Assembly (NCBI GenBank): GCA_947172415.1
Contig: OX359192.1
Span: 2,606,501 to 2,670,500, forward strand
From: Chondrosia reniformis
Lineage: Eukaryota > Porifera > Demospongiae > Chondrillida > Chondrillidae
DNA: 64,000 nucleotides
Direction of reading: 5' to 3'
Position 1 is the stretch's first letter; each line of letters starts with the position of its first letter. The translations under genes and the position numbers were made by a program. Positions 1-12,338 of the stretch are shown here, piece by piece. The notes under the pieces are model-generated. The model ran no database searches and had not been told where the DNA came from. It saw only the letters and a program-made list of their open reading frames with translations.

Positions 1-100
1 GCCTTTATGTCCCTGTGTGCAAGTTACCAAATCGTCTCTAACCCTGTTGTTTATGTGAATGCATGCAAGCAACCAATGGTACTCCTAGCTGACACCCAGA
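1..100 (+). repeat. Rep-B miniature element, right part missing
   Basis: Matches the start of the Rep-B copies at 51585 and 63862: terminal TGTGCAAGTTACCAAAT followed by the conserved ATGTGAATGCATGCAAGC. The match ends near position 98, where a different repeat (Rep-E) begins. Truncated; part may lie outside the window. Confidence 0.7.
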
Positions 101-240
101 TATGGCCTTGAAAAATTGACGGCCAACAAGAGTCGATCGGAAATCGGTTAACCGGATATCTATGAGAAGCAGCCAAGTAGTTCGAGTTTACTTAGGGGCG
201 CCTGGCGCCCCACGAGTTTTTTAAACTCGAACTCCTTGTT
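100..240 (+). repeat. Rep-E dispersed repeat with hairpin end
   Basis: Nearly the same sequence recurs at 61866-62000: GAAAAATTGACGGCCAAC, then ATATCTATGAGAA, then a nested inverted repeat in which TTCGAGTTTA and TTTAAACTCGAA flank the palindromic GGGGCGCCTGGCGCCCC. Shorter relatives lie at 45583-45770, 47128-47290 and 61587-61640. No coding potential seen. The class is unknown. Confidence 0.65.
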
Positions 241-299
241 CTAGATGTGCCAATCACTGTTATAGTGCCATCCCTACTTTTAACTTCATTTTTGAATGT

Positions 300-560
300 T
301 TTTATTTAACTTTATATATACTTGCTGACAGGATACACATGTTAGTTGTAACCTCTACTAAATGAGCTGATCTAATTGCTGGAAGAGATGGATTTCAGGA
401 AATACCAAATCATTGATCTTCTGACAATGAATATTTTGTCATGATTTTTGTAGAAAATGTGAAAGTACTCAAAAAGTGAGTACTAGTTCTTCGGGCTGAA
501 AATTGTAAAAGTGCTTTCATTACTTTATTCAGCCATTCTATGCCTCTAGTTTTTAAATAT
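300..560 (+). repeat. Duplicated upstream region of the receptor genes
   Basis: Similar to 8158-8420, just upstream of the third receptor gene, and in part to 1731-1850 upstream of the first. Shared landmarks are ATACTTGCTGACAG, TAAATGAGCTGATCTAATTG and AAAGTGCTTTCATTA. It probably marks the 5' flank of a receptor copy that was lost or separated when the satellite expanded. Promoter function is inferred from position only. Confidence 0.55.
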
Positions 561-600
561 TATAATTAATTATAAACATTTTATTTGACCTATCTACTTC

Positions 601-1640
601 GTATGTCACATGACCCCTCACCCAGTTATATCTCTCAAGTCACATGACCCCTCACCTAGTTATATCTCTCAAGTCTTCTTCTTCTGGTCTCCTTGCCCTG
701 TAAGGGCGTAGGGCAGGTCCTAGACCTTAGCCTAAGATCCTGTTTTGAAAGCCAAGTCTGTCAAAAAGGGTGAGCTGGCTGGGCTCACGCTCTCTCAAGT
801 CACATGACCCCTCACCCAGTTATATCTCACAAGTCACATGACCCCTCACCTAGTTATATCTCTCAGGTCACATGACCCCTCACCCAGTTATATCTCTCAG
901 GTCACATGACCCCTCACCTAGTTATATCTCTCAGGTCACATGACCCCTCACCTAGTCATATCTCTCAAGTCACGTGACCCCTCACGTAGTTATATCTCTC
1001 AAGTCACGTGACCCCTCACGTAGTTATATCTCTCAGGTCACATGACCCCTCACCTAGTTATATCTCTCAAGTCACATGACCCCTCACCTATATAGTTATA
1101 TCTCTCAAGTCACATGACCCCTCACCTAGTTATATCTCACAAGTCACATGACCCCTCACCCAGTTATATCTCTCAAGTCACATGACCCCTCACCTAGTTA
1201 TATCTCTCAAGTCACATGACCCCTCACCTATATAGTTATATCTCTCAAGTCACATGACCCCTCACCCAGTTATATCTCTCAAGTCACATGACCCCTCACC
1301 TAGTTATATCTCACAAGTCACATGACCCCTCACCCAGTTATATCTCTCAAGTCACATGACCCCTCACCTAGTTATATCTCTCAAGTCACATGACCCCTCA
1401 CCCAGTTATATCTCTCAAGTCACATGACCCCTCACCCAGTTATATCTCACAAGTCACATGACCCCTCACCCAGTTATATCTCTCAAGTCACATGACCCCT
1501 CACCCAGTTATATCTCTCAAGTCACATGACCCCTCACCAATATAATTATATCTCTCAAGTCACATGACCCCTCACCAATATAGTTATATCTCTCAAGTCA
1601 CATGACCCCTCACCAATATAGTTATATCTCTCAAGTCACA
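601..1640 (+). repeat. 34-bp minisatellite array
   Basis: Roughly 25-28 tandem units of about 34 bp: GTCACATGACCCCTCACC then TAGTTATATCTCTCAA. Several units carry a 4-bp TATA insertion (38-bp variant), and two neighbouring units read CACGTG instead of CACATG. A non-repeat island at 673-797 interrupts the array. Units are homogeneous enough to suggest recent expansion. Confidence 0.95.
673..797. other. Unique island inside the minisatellite
   Basis: About 120 bp with no 34-bp periodicity (CTTCTTCTTCTGGTCTCC ... GAGCTGGCTGGGCTCACG). It is flanked on both sides by TCTCTCAAGT, as expected for an insertion into one unit. No family recognised. Confidence 0.6.
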
Positions 1641-1699
1641 TAAATATAGATGATGATCTTTCTTTTTCCTTTTCTCCTTATTTTAATATATATAAGTTC

Positions 1700-1946
1700 A
1701 GGCATACTATACGTATGTATATGTTATACGTATATACTTGCTGGCAGCATTCACAGACATCTTAGTTGTAACTCTACTTAATGAGCTGATCTAATTGAAT
1801 CTGGCACAAGAAAGTGCTTTCATTAATTTATTCAGTCATTCTAGCATTCAGTTTTTAAAATATTATACCTAATTAATTAAACATCATATATATATATTTG
1901 TGTGTGATTCCCTTTAGTAATAATCTGATCTAAACCTCATTTTTCT
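1700..1946 (+). promoter_or_regulatory. Upstream flank of first receptor locus
   Basis: Non-coding, AT-rich stretch that resembles 8158-8465 upstream of the third receptor gene, including the region just before the start codon (TTTTTCTATG). It is the likely core promoter and 5' UTR. No clear TATA box can be singled out among the many TATA runs. Confidence 0.35.
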
Positions 1947-4037
1947 ATGACATGTATGAAGATGATTCAGACAGTTATTTTATTCTTGGCAGTAGCGTCT
2001 GGTCAGTGCATATGTATGTACAAACTATACGATTATATTGTCATTGCTATAATGCTGATGATAGCTAACACTGTCAGTCAAGAGATTAATCCAAGTGGAA
2101 CAATTCTTATTCAAGAAGGTGATACGATATCATTCAACTGCACTAACGAGGGATCGATGCAACCTGATATTGTAGTCCAGTTAAATGGACAAGTTATTCC
2201 ATCAACTCAAGAACTTGTAGAGTTCACTTCTCTTCCTAACGGAGCTAGCTACACGTTCGGACCAGTTACTAGGGATCACAACGGAAGTATATTAAGATGT
2301 TGGTTTGTACTGTTGCCAGTTAAGATTCAATATTCTCCTGACATACTTCTAAATGTTGTTTGTGAGTTATCGAATAAGTTTGCTATGTATCTGAACTGGA
2401 ATACAACGTGCTTGTATGGTGACTAATAAAGTAGGGAGTGTTACCATAGTGACATGCCTGAATGTGTTGGGTATGTCCTCTTTGTATGTACATTCTTCCT
2501 TTAAGTTCTAGCATGTCTCAATCTCAATCTCAATAAGGTCCTCCAAGTGTTCCACAAGACATCACATCTGATGATGTTGGTCCATTCAGTGTCACTCTAA
2601 GTTGGGAGGTACCATCTGATGATGGAGGAACTAGTCAACCTCTCTCCTACACTGTCAGAGTGATAAATGACACTGTCAACCTGTCCTTCAGTACAACTTC
2701 TGAATCAATTGACCTTAACTATGGATGATGGAATATGGCACAGTTCAATGTATAGTGTAAGAGTAGTAGCTGAGAATGAATATGGAGTGAGTCCTCCAGC
2801 AGCCAGTACCTTTACTACACCTGACTCAGGTATGTGAGATGTAGTTCCATGTAGTGTATAGTGAGGTATATGAGTATTTGTCTGTTATGTAGTTCCTATT
2901 ATTGAGAGTGTATCAGTTGAAGCACTCTCACTGACTATTCTATCAGTGGATGTTGTACTACTGACTGACGGAGGACAGAATGTGGATAATTATACTGTGA
3001 GTGTTTAAACATTATTTTATTAATTAAATATTTCACTGTTTTTTCTTTTGCATTCAAAAAATAGATTATAATCACTGGATGCAATTACACTTTCCAGATG
3101 TCTGTTCCTTCAACAAAGTTAACACCATATATTTTGAATGTACACAACTTACTTGAAGGAGTGAATTATAGCACTATTGTAACTGCTACAAACAGTGTTG
3201 GTGTTAGTGCACCATTTAAAACAAGTTTCACTAGTAAGTATATATACCATATAGTCATCCTCTGTTTAAGTTATAGTCTAGTAAGTTACATAAGTTTAAT
3301 TTATAATATATTGACAATGTGAACATTTAAATACATTCAGGGACTTCCCCTCTGTGTACCTGTCCCACAACCACCTCAATAACTGGTACAGTGCCTGGAT
3401 CATTTGGTGGATTAACAATTGGAGTGATCCTGGGAATCCTTATTTCTGTTTTCGTATTTGTCTGCCATCACAGACATCTTTGTGGCACTAAACGTGAGTT
3501 GTTAATAATGAAACTTGTTTATACGTTAAAGACAAGTTTTAACATGAAGAGGTTTATTTTGCTATTATAATATGGTATATGTGTCATTTAGTTGCTCAAT
3601 TGCTCATATACAATAATATGTGACACAAAACTAAAGAAGTATACGTAGTATTAATATGAATATAGAGAGAGATTACATAGTAGATACATCTCTATAGTCT
3701 CAGTGTCTACTGGTACAGTGCTGCTGCTATTGGCCCCTACCATATGCATGCAACTTTGTACACACACTCTACAGATGCTTCCTACAAATCTACCTCTCTA
3801 AGATAAGTGTGAGATGATGGTATACGTGCATATTTACTCTTCACAGATGTACCTTCCAGCAAGTCTAGTTCTGCTCCTGTTAATCTTACATATGAAGAGT
3901 GTGAGATGAAGAATGTTGTTGATATGCAACAGAATCCTTCTTATGCTGTACCATCTCAATTGACTGAGAAGGAAGGACCTGGAAACAAGATGGCTGACAA
4001 AAAAGGAAACACCATTGTTCATGAACCTCCTTCTTGA
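1947..4037 (+). pseudogene. Ig/FN3 single-pass receptor, damaged copy
   Basis: Cell-surface receptor of the local family. Exons inferred by comparison: signal peptide 1947-2001 (MIQTVILFLAVASG), Ig1 2065-2361 (cysteines in FNCTNEG and LRCWF), a stub of Ig3 about 2387-2470, FN3-1 2538-2829, FN3-2 in two exons 2893-2996 and 3065-3233, transmembrane 3341-3493 (GLTIGVILGILISVFVFVC), cytoplasmic 3847-4037. The tail has YEECEMK and NPSYAV, an NPxY motif of the kind read by PTB domains or used in endocytosis. Compared with its paralogues the Ig2 exon and most of Ig3 are gone. FN3-1 carries one extra base near 2700, giving an early stop. It is probably a pseudogene, though exon skipping is possible. 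Family membership is clear; the function is not known. Confidence 0.75.
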
Positions 4038-4331
4038 GCTCCAATTATTACCTTGTGTGACATTCCATTTATATATGCATGTTCCGTGTTTTTTATGAAC
4101 ATGTTCAGTTCAATTTCAGTTCCTTTTCAAATGAACAACTAAGTGGAGAAATTTGGTCAAAATGAAGTTTTTTCAATTCTCCTACATTTCTATGCATAAG
4201 TTATTTATTAATAAGCATTTACTATATACCCATTTATGTTTGGTGGCATGGTAAGTCACATATATAGTCATCACATGATCATACCAGACAATCATAATCA
4301 TAAAACTCATTTTTCAAGTACTATGAAATGC

Positions 4332-4428
4332 ATTATGCTGTACCATTTCAACTGACTGAGAAGGAAGGACCTGGGAACAAGATGGCTGACAAGAAAGGAA
4401 ATACCGTTGTTTATGAACCTCCTTCTTG
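4332..4428 (+). pseudogene. Orphan duplicate of receptor tail exon
   Basis: Repeats the last part of the cytoplasmic exon that ends at 4037: AVPFQLTEKEGPGNKMADKK, then EPPS and a stop, with the same bases after the stop (GCTCCAATTAT). It has no acceptor or transmembrane exon of its own. It is a remnant of a deleted tandem receptor or an unused alternative last exon. Confidence 0.75.
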
Positions 4429-4695
4429 AGCTCCAATTATATGAACTTGTTTACTTATGTGACATTGTTTATTGTTTATATATGTACGTATATATATATT
4501 CTGTGTTTTATAAAGTCTCAATTTCAATTTGTGTTTGCTTTTGATTAACAAGTTCCTTTTCAAATAAACAACAACAACAATGGAAAGGAGAAATTCATCA
4601 TTCGTCTGCATGTAATATAACTCTTTGGAAGTTTTAATATTATATCATGTCTTTTCCATATCACTGATCTATGATATTATATTTTGATTCTTCAG

Positions 4696-7056
4696 TTTCT
4701 CCTGAGTTTGCAACTTTACTTCCAAAAGTGCAAATGCTAAAGCTAGCAGCTGGTTCTGTCTTCACACTCAACTGTACTCCATCAGCTGCCAACCCTCCAC
4801 CTAGTAGTTATGTGTTTGAGAGAGATGGAGTGGAGATCACAGAAGGAGTGAGTGAATCCATATTGTCAGTTACAATTTTGAAGAGAGATAATACTTTAAA
4901 TTATACTTGCACTGCTATGGGTGTTGTAAGAAGTGTTACCATAGCAACCTTTATTAGTTACAGGTAAGAAGCATTTTCATTTTCCTCTCTATCTTCTGCA
5001 TATTATAGACACAAATGTACATGATTCAGCACAGAGAGCCAATATCAACAAGAAAACAACTGCTAAGATTCTCTCGGTCACTGATGAAGATTTATATTCC
5101 CAGAACCAGTGGAGCAGAAGAATAAAGAGAAGACTCTTGTATCCTCATCCAAACTAGGTTTAGTTCTGTATATAGTACTTTTACTGTACAGCAGTTTGTA
5201 GGAAATGGAAGTTTATAGTGTCTCTAAGTTACATTCAAAAGTTCTAATTGACTGTTAATTAGGATTAGGTTTACATTTAGGTCTCGTAATAATTCTTTGC
5301 AATTTTGTTTGTTATAAACAGAAGGAATTGAATGACAGGAATTGTTTTTTGACAATTGCAATCATTCATTATAACCAAAAATTTGTTATGAGCAAGTTGA
5401 CTGTATGTATACTTATGTAGTTTGTAAGAAATTTATTTTTTTATCGAAATTCATTGTAACTTAATTAGTATTTCTATTAAATTTCATATATAACTCCTCC
5501 AAATTTCATAGCTTCTCCAACTGATCCACAAATGATCACATTTGAGGATGTCAGTCCATTCACAGCTACTATTATTTGGAGTCCACCATCCGATAATGGA
5601 GGAACTGATCAATCACTCAAGTACTCCATCAACATCACAAACAACACTGTCACTCTCTCCTTCACTACATCAGATGTGACTACTCTGTCACTGACTAACC
5701 TTCAACACAGCACTCAATACAAAGTGGAAATAGTAGCTGAGAATGAATATGGAGTGAGTCCTCCAGCAGCCAGTACCTTTACTACACCTGACTCAGGTAT
5801 GTGAGATGTAGTTCCATGTAGTGTATAGTGAAGTATATGAGTATTTGTCTGTTATGTAGTTCCTATTATCGAGAGTGTATCAGTTGAAGCACTCTCACTG
5901 ACTATTCTATCAGTGGATGTAGTACTACTGACTGACGGAGGACAGAATGTTACTAACTATACTGTGAGTTCAGTACGTAGGCAATGAATGTGAATTTCAG
6001 TGAGGTATATATAATTATACAATTAATTTTGTTTATGTAAATGTTCCTAAAATGTTGACAGGTGGAGATTTCTGGAGGAAACTTTAGTTTCAACATGACC
6101 TTTCTTTCAGCTCATCTGAGATCTTACAGTGTCATGATAGTAGACATATTAACTATTGGAGAGACTTATAACATTAATGTGAGTGCTATGAACAGTGTTG
6201 GGGAGAGTACTCCATTTCAGTTGGAATTAAGTATGACTCATTTACCATGTAAGTTTATTGTTTTAAATATAATACCTTTAAATATACCTTTTGAATGGTT
6301 GATGTTTTGATTACTGATATATGGCTTGTCAAATGGTGAAATAATTTCTATGTGTGTGTATATAGTATATGATATAAGATTATGAGTTTAAGATTATCTA
6401 AGTGGATACATATATATATATATATCATGTGCAGCTAATTCTGTGTCTGAAGATACACTGATACAAGCCATTGTTGGAGGAATTGTTGGAGTAGTTGTTA
6501 TAAGTTTCCTACTCATCTCTATCATACTGATCATTGTATATTACTATCACAAGAAGAAAAGTGGTTAGTATTATATATATATGTATGTAGGTATATGTTA
6601 TGATGATATATAATCAACTATACATTAGATTGTGAACTTTTGAGGATTAACAGCAGGAAAATTATTAATAACAATAGCTATACAGAATAATCTTCATCAG
6701 CTGTACATATAATATACTGGAGTGAACTGCTACATAAAGTGATCAGTGAGAAATTTACTTAAGTGTATTGCTATTATTATTAGTTTTCCTGCTATAGGTA
6801 CTATATGTAGTAATGAAGTTCTATGACATTATAGTACTCTGTTTTCCTATGAAGAACTAAATGAACTACATTTTATACTTTAGATGTTCCTACCAATTGC
6901 AATTCACAGCATGTTTCATATAAAGAGATTGAAATGAAACAAATTGATATGCTGTGTAATCCTGCTTATGCTGTGCCTTCTGAAGTAATTGAGAGCAAAG
7001 GTTACCAAGGCAACAAGATGGCTGACACTGCACATAATACTTATGAGACACCATAA
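4696..7056 (+). CDS. Ig/FN3 single-pass receptor, 5' end not found
   Basis: Second receptor locus. Exons: Ig3-type 4696-4963 (LNCTPSAANPPP ... NYTCTAMG), FN3-1 5512-5796, FN3-2 as 5860-5963 and 6062-6248, transmembrane 6435-6563 (VVVISFLLISIILIIVYYY), cytoplasmic 6884-7056 ending at TAA. The tail reads YKEIEMKQIDMLCNPAYAV: the same spacing of tyrosine, acidic residues and NPxY as in the neighbours. No signal peptide, Ig1 or Ig2 exon lies between 4430 and 4690, so it is either 5'-truncated or borrows upstream exons. The Ig exon's donor (CAG/GTAAGA) leaves phase 2 while the FN3 exon needs phase 1, which also points to decay. All later exon phases agree. Confidence 0.65.
5041..5165 (+). repeat. 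Decayed hammerhead-type repeat in intron
   Basis: Matches the better copies at 31371-31565 and 60690-60885: GGTCACTGATGAAG, then ATTCCCAGAACCAGTGG, then AAGACTCTTGTATCCTCATC. The CTGATGA core is kept at 5091 but the second core strand reads GAACC rather than GAAAC and helix II does not pair. It lies in the intron between the Ig and FN3 exons of the second receptor locus. Confidence 0.6.
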
Positions 7057-8465
7057 TTATTGTAAACTAAATTGAACATAATTGTGTATATTTTTCGGTT
7101 AAAAGTATAAATAATCCATAATTTGTATAATAATCAAATATACCTTTTTGAGATATAACTATTTTGAGAAAGACTGTTCTGTTGTGTAATAGAAGATGTT
7201 ATTATTATAATGCATATATGAACTAAATTGATAAAATGAAAGGTCACAAATAATATTGGGACATCATTCACAAATCCTATAAATGAAAAGTGAATCTTTA
7301 ATATTACAATTACATTATTACTACTCAATAGTGCAATGAATGAATACATATTTACGTGTGTACATATAGAGTATATGTAGATATACACACTCTCTATATT
7401 TGAAATGTGAAGGTACTTAAGTTTCAGTTGAATTCATGTTTCATACATGAACATGTGTAAATAGAGAAAAGATTTGTATTTATATCATATAATAATTTAA
7501 ATATGTATGTAAATTTCATACAGTATCAGCTTGGGTATACTGTAAACATATTATGTAGGAATATGTAGCTTTGTACATTTTGTGTCTTGTAACTTGTTGA
7601 CACTTAAACACAACCATGATTTTCTACAGTTACCACAATTTGTATAATAATCAATAACTTGGTGAGATAAGTATGTAAGAACAACAAATAGTTTTTTGCA
7701 TGCGAGATAAAATAATAACAACAGAAACAAATTTTGTATTGAAACATACTGTAATTGTATATAAAGACATCATTCACAAGTCCTATATATTGTGAAAGTG
7801 AATCTTACTCAATCTTGCAAAGAATGAATGTATAAATAGAGAGCATCTCATTTTGTATTATGTGATATATACAGTAAATATATGATTCTATGATGTACAT
7901 ATATACGTATGCACAGTCTATACTGTATGAATTTGAAGTATATGTATAGCTTGTAAATGATCATATATAGGAAAATTATTTCAGATTTTCTATACAATTA
8001 TAGGTTTTATATATGCTTGACTTTAAAAAGAAAAACTTTTATGAACATCCTGTAGTCATACCTTATGATAATCGTTTTCTTTTTCCTATACTATAGCTAA
8101 TAATAATCCATTCCGGCAGGGCTACTTAGCTATAATAATATATGTATATATATGTTATATATACTTGCTGACGGCATTCACAGACATCTTAGTTAGTTGT
8201 AACTCTACTAAATGAGCTGATCTAATTGCTGGAAGTGATGGATATCAGGAAATACCAAATCATTGATCTTCTGCTTTAGCAATGAGTATTTTGCTATGAT
8301 TTTAATGACAATTTGTAGAAAATATGAAAGTACTCAAAAGCTAGGTGAGTACTAATTCTTCTGGGTGAAAAATGTAAAAGTGCTTTCATTAATTTATTCA
8401 GCCATTTTATTCAACCTATCTATATATTATGTAATTCCTTTTAGTTCTAAACCTGATTTTTTTCT
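7057..8465. other. Intergenic, AT-rich, with an old duplication
   Basis: No coding region seen. Bases 7110-7345 and 7630-7850 are diverged direct copies (both contain TTTGTATAATAATCAA and ACATCATTCACAA.TCCTAT). From about 8158 the sequence matches the upstream flank of the first receptor locus and is the probable promoter region of the gene starting at 8466. Confidence 0.5.
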
Positions 8466-11400
8466 ATGGCATATATTCAGACAGTTATTTTATTCTTGGC
8501 AGTAGCATCAGGTCAGTGTATATGTATGAAATTTACATTATATGTTCATATGATATTGTTAAGTTACCCTGTCATATAGTACTGAACACTCACCCAACAT
8601 AACACATAACCATAGTTTTTGATATACTTCTAGATTGTCTATACGTATATGTTCAAATCAACAGGTCCTTACTGCCAAAAAATTCAGCCAAGCGGATTGC
8701 TGATTATTCGAGAAGGAGATACGACATCGTTTAACTGCACTAACGAGGGATCGATGCAACTTGATATCGTAGTCCAGTTAAACGGACAAGTTATTCCATC
8801 AACTCTAGAACTTGTAGAGTTCACTGATATACCTAACGGAGCTAGCTACACGTTCGGACTAGTTACTAGGGATCACAACGGAAGTATACATTAAGATGCT
8901 GGTTTATACTCTTGCCAGCCGAGAGTCAATATTCTGCTGAAATACTTCTCAGTGTTATTGGTGAGTTATCGCCCCAGTTTAATATAGCCGTACCGTGCTA
9001 CGTTCATACGCATGGTGTATACACGTATATGGTCAAGTAAGTTTACTATCCTCTGCCGTAATCTTTATTTGTATATATAGTTCCTCCTTGGCCGGTAATC
9101 ACTCCATCCATCACAAACGAGACTGCTATAGAAGGAACATCCTTCACTTCTCCTCTAACTATAACTGGTGATCCATTTCCAGTGAGTAGTAATATTGCTA
9201 TAACAAAAGATGGAGTTAGTGTACAAGATGGCAGGATTACTGTTAATATTGGATCTGGTAATGGAGCATCTAGCTTTACAATAGAAAATATTAATCGTAC
9301 TGACAGTGGATCTTACACAGTAAATGTGACTACTACAGCAGGAAGTGATACAGCTGTTGTCAACTTGGATGTGTACTGTGAGTTGAGACATAAATTTATA
9401 CAAGTGTATGAAATACTATTTCTAAATGTACGTAGATCCTCCAGAATTTGCTGTTCAACCAGCTCAGATGCAGAATATTGTGTAAAAGTATACAATACAT
9501 TTTCCCTTTTTGATAGATGTCCCAGAATTTGCTGTACACTCTAAAGTGCAGAATGTTGTTTTTACAGAAGTATTTAAATTCAACTGTACTCCATCAGCTG
9601 CCAACCCTCCACCTAGTAGTTATGTGTTTGAGAGAGATGGAGTTGAGATCACAGAAGGAGTGAGTGGATCCATCTTAACTGTTTCTTCTCTAAAGAGAAG
9701 TGAAGATAATGGAAACTATACTTGTATGGTGACTAATGAGGCAGGAAGCGTTACCATAGCAACATGCCTGAGTGTATTGGGTATGTGTTTTTGTATGTAC
9801 ATTCTTCCATTTAGTTTTGACATGTCTCAATCTCAAATAGGTCCTCCAAGTGTTCCACAAGACATCACATCTGATGATGTTGGTCCATTCAGTGTCACTC
9901 TAAGTTGGGAGGTACCATCTGATGATGGAGGAACTAGTCGACCTCTCTCCTACGCTGTCAGAGTGATAAATGACACTGTCAACTTGTCCTTCAGTACAAC
10001 TCAACTGAACTTAACCATGGATGATGGAATATGGCACAGTTCAATGTATAGTGTAAGAGTAGTAGCTGAGAATGAATATGGAGTGAGTCCTCCAGCAGCC
10101 AGTACCTTTACTACACCTGACTCAGGTATGTGAGATGTAGTTCCATGTAGTGTATAGTGAGGTATATGAGTATTTGTCTGTTATGTAGTTCCTATTATTG
10201 AGAGTGTATCAGTTGAAGCACTCTCACTGACTATTCTATCAGTGGATGTTGAACTACTGACTGACGGAGGACAGGATGTGGATAATTATTCTGTTGGTTA
10301 ATAAAATTATATACATATATTACATATTCCGTAGGTATGAGTCTATATATATGCATGTATGCTGTGCATGCATACGTATGTATGTAGATAAAGCTTCATG
10401 GAAATCGCTACAGTTTTGTGTTGACCATTAGTGTGGCTCATTTGACGTCTTACAATATTGCTGTAAACAACCTTAAAAGAGGAGATATATATAATGTTAA
10501 TGTAATTGCTACAAACAGTGTTGGACAGAGTAAGCCATTATATACAGAAGTAAAAATACCAAATACATGTGAGTTTAAACATATATATATATGTAACCAC
10601 ATCTGACATTCTCTTTGACATATATATTTCTATCTACAATTTAAAGTATACATAACCCTATTGATATTGCATAAAATATTTAGTCTCATCATATCACTTA
10701 TAGCTATATAAAACAACCAGTTTAATGTTAAATCACTTAAATTTCAATATACGTATATTCTGACAATTCTAGATTGATAATTCTTTTTTCCCAGATGCGT
10801 ATATAACCATCATATACATATGTACATGTAAGCACATTAGTTAATATATATACATAAAATTACAATTGTATAATACTATTTATTCTGTCAATGCATTAGT
10901 AAGTACTACACCACTACATCCCTCTTCCTCCACATTAATAGCAGCGTGTACAGCCACTGGAGTAGTTACAGTGATAGTTGGTGTCCTGATTTCTGCTGTA
11001 ATATCTTTAGTCTATAACAACTACAGAGCTCGAGGAAAACGTAAGTTTTTGCCTTTATTGTATATGCTCTTATATATGTGTCTATCATAAATATATCAGA
11101 TTGATAATGGTGGAATTGTATATATACCATGGCCATATACAGTGTTATATGCTGATTAAGGAAGATATATATGTACCATGTGTAATATTTATACACAGGA
11201 AGTGAAGCATGCACATCTCACATTTCTAGCTCTCATATTATTGATCATAGATCCTGAGCTCTCTCTACATACCATTAAGTATACAACAGTTACAGCTCAG
11301 AGGCCAGTACTGATATATACGTATACATGCATGTATCTCATAATTAGCCTCAGTCTCGTATATATATAGTATATATAATTTGGCTATATATAGTCATTGC

Positions 11401-11679
11401 CTTCGAACTATTACTATGCATTCTTTGTATATAGAGTGCATCTTATATTGAATTGAATAATAATTTTACAGAACACCTTTGATAGATTCCAAGTCTACTC
11501 CTCAAGTTCCTCCTGTTCTTTATGAAGAATGTAAAATCAAAGATGTAGAAATGCAACAGAATCCTTCCTACATTGTAACTAGTCAACTGACTGGATTCAT
11601 AGATAATTTGAAGAAAGAACAAGGAGAGAGCAAAGGGACTGACAGAGAAGGAGGAACAATTGATGAACCATCTTCATAA
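8466..11679 (+). CDS. Ig/FN3 single-pass receptor, most complete plus copy
   Basis: Exons: signal peptide 8466-8511 (MAYIQTVILFLAVAS), Ig1 8665-8960, Ig2 9081-9377, Ig3 9517-9780, FN3-1 9841-10125, FN3-2 as 10189-10292 and 10388-10568, transmembrane 10900-11040 (GVVTVIVGVLISAVISLVY), cytoplasmic 11486-11679. Most introns enter in phase 1, the classic arrangement for shuffled Ig and FN3 modules. The tail reads YEECKIKDVEMQQNPSYIV with an NPxY. Relative to the minus-strand copy, Ig1 has two extra bases near 8890 (AGTATACATTAAG against AGTACATTAAG), giving a stop before its second cysteine, so this allele may be inactive unless that is a sequencing error. The donor after 10292 (GTTGGT) is weak. 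A role in adhesion or self-recognition is conjecture. Confidence 0.75.
9435..9484 (+). pseudogene. Duplicated stub of the Ig3 exon
   Basis: Begins after a good acceptor (GTACGTAG) with the first codons of an Ig3 exon (PPEFAVQPAQMQNIV), then runs into a stop. The intact Ig3 exon follows at 9517 with a diverged start (VPEFAVHSKVQNVV). The stub matches the minus-strand gene's Ig3 exon better than its own neighbour. Confidence 0.7.
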
Positions 11680-12338
11680 TTATAATATTGAAGGATTATA
11701 TTTATATTTGTATGCATATACGTACAATGATTTACCTATGCAGTGACTGCATGGTTGTAAACTCTACTAATTATCAATAATTGCTCTGTGTTAAGTCTTG
11801 TGACCATTGCAATTGAAGAAAAAGAATAATAAATTGGATGAGATGTTAGTCATACATATGTACATGTGAAAGTGACAAATTGAGATATGGAATTATACAT
11901 ATATTGATCATGAGTTGCAGTATATAATCTACTGAGGTGTGCCATGGTCAGCCAGTTTTACTTCATAGTATTCAACAGTTTGTATCCCCGGTATTCTCAA
12001 TCTTTTTAGTTCTTCATCTTTATCTTTCGGAAAGACTAACTTTGCATATAAAACTCCCTAAAAATGATGTATTTATATTATATGTGGCTCAATTTCATTG
12101 TGTGTTATATTTGCTATATACATGTACATTCAGGCTCTCATTATTTTTGATTTCACTGTATAATTAGAGTGCCATATGCAGTGCCTTATAATTATGTGTA
12201 TGCTTTCGGTTAAATTATAGCTAAACATTAATTTTTTAATTTACAATAACCCTACTATAGAAAATGACTATAACTATACAAACTTAATATTAAAATTATA
12301 TAGTTTCAATTAAATATAATACACTTGATCAGTCTCAA
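11680..12338. other. Intergenic between convergent receptor genes
   Basis: AT-rich sequence between the 3' ends of the plus gene (stop at 11679) and the minus gene (stop near 12339). I see no conserved domain in any frame and no repeat shared with the rest of the window. Confidence 0.5.

Noticed and set aside
601-1640. CRISPR-like regular array
   Set aside because: Units are contiguous with no unique spacers; it is a plain minisatellite in a eukaryotic genome.
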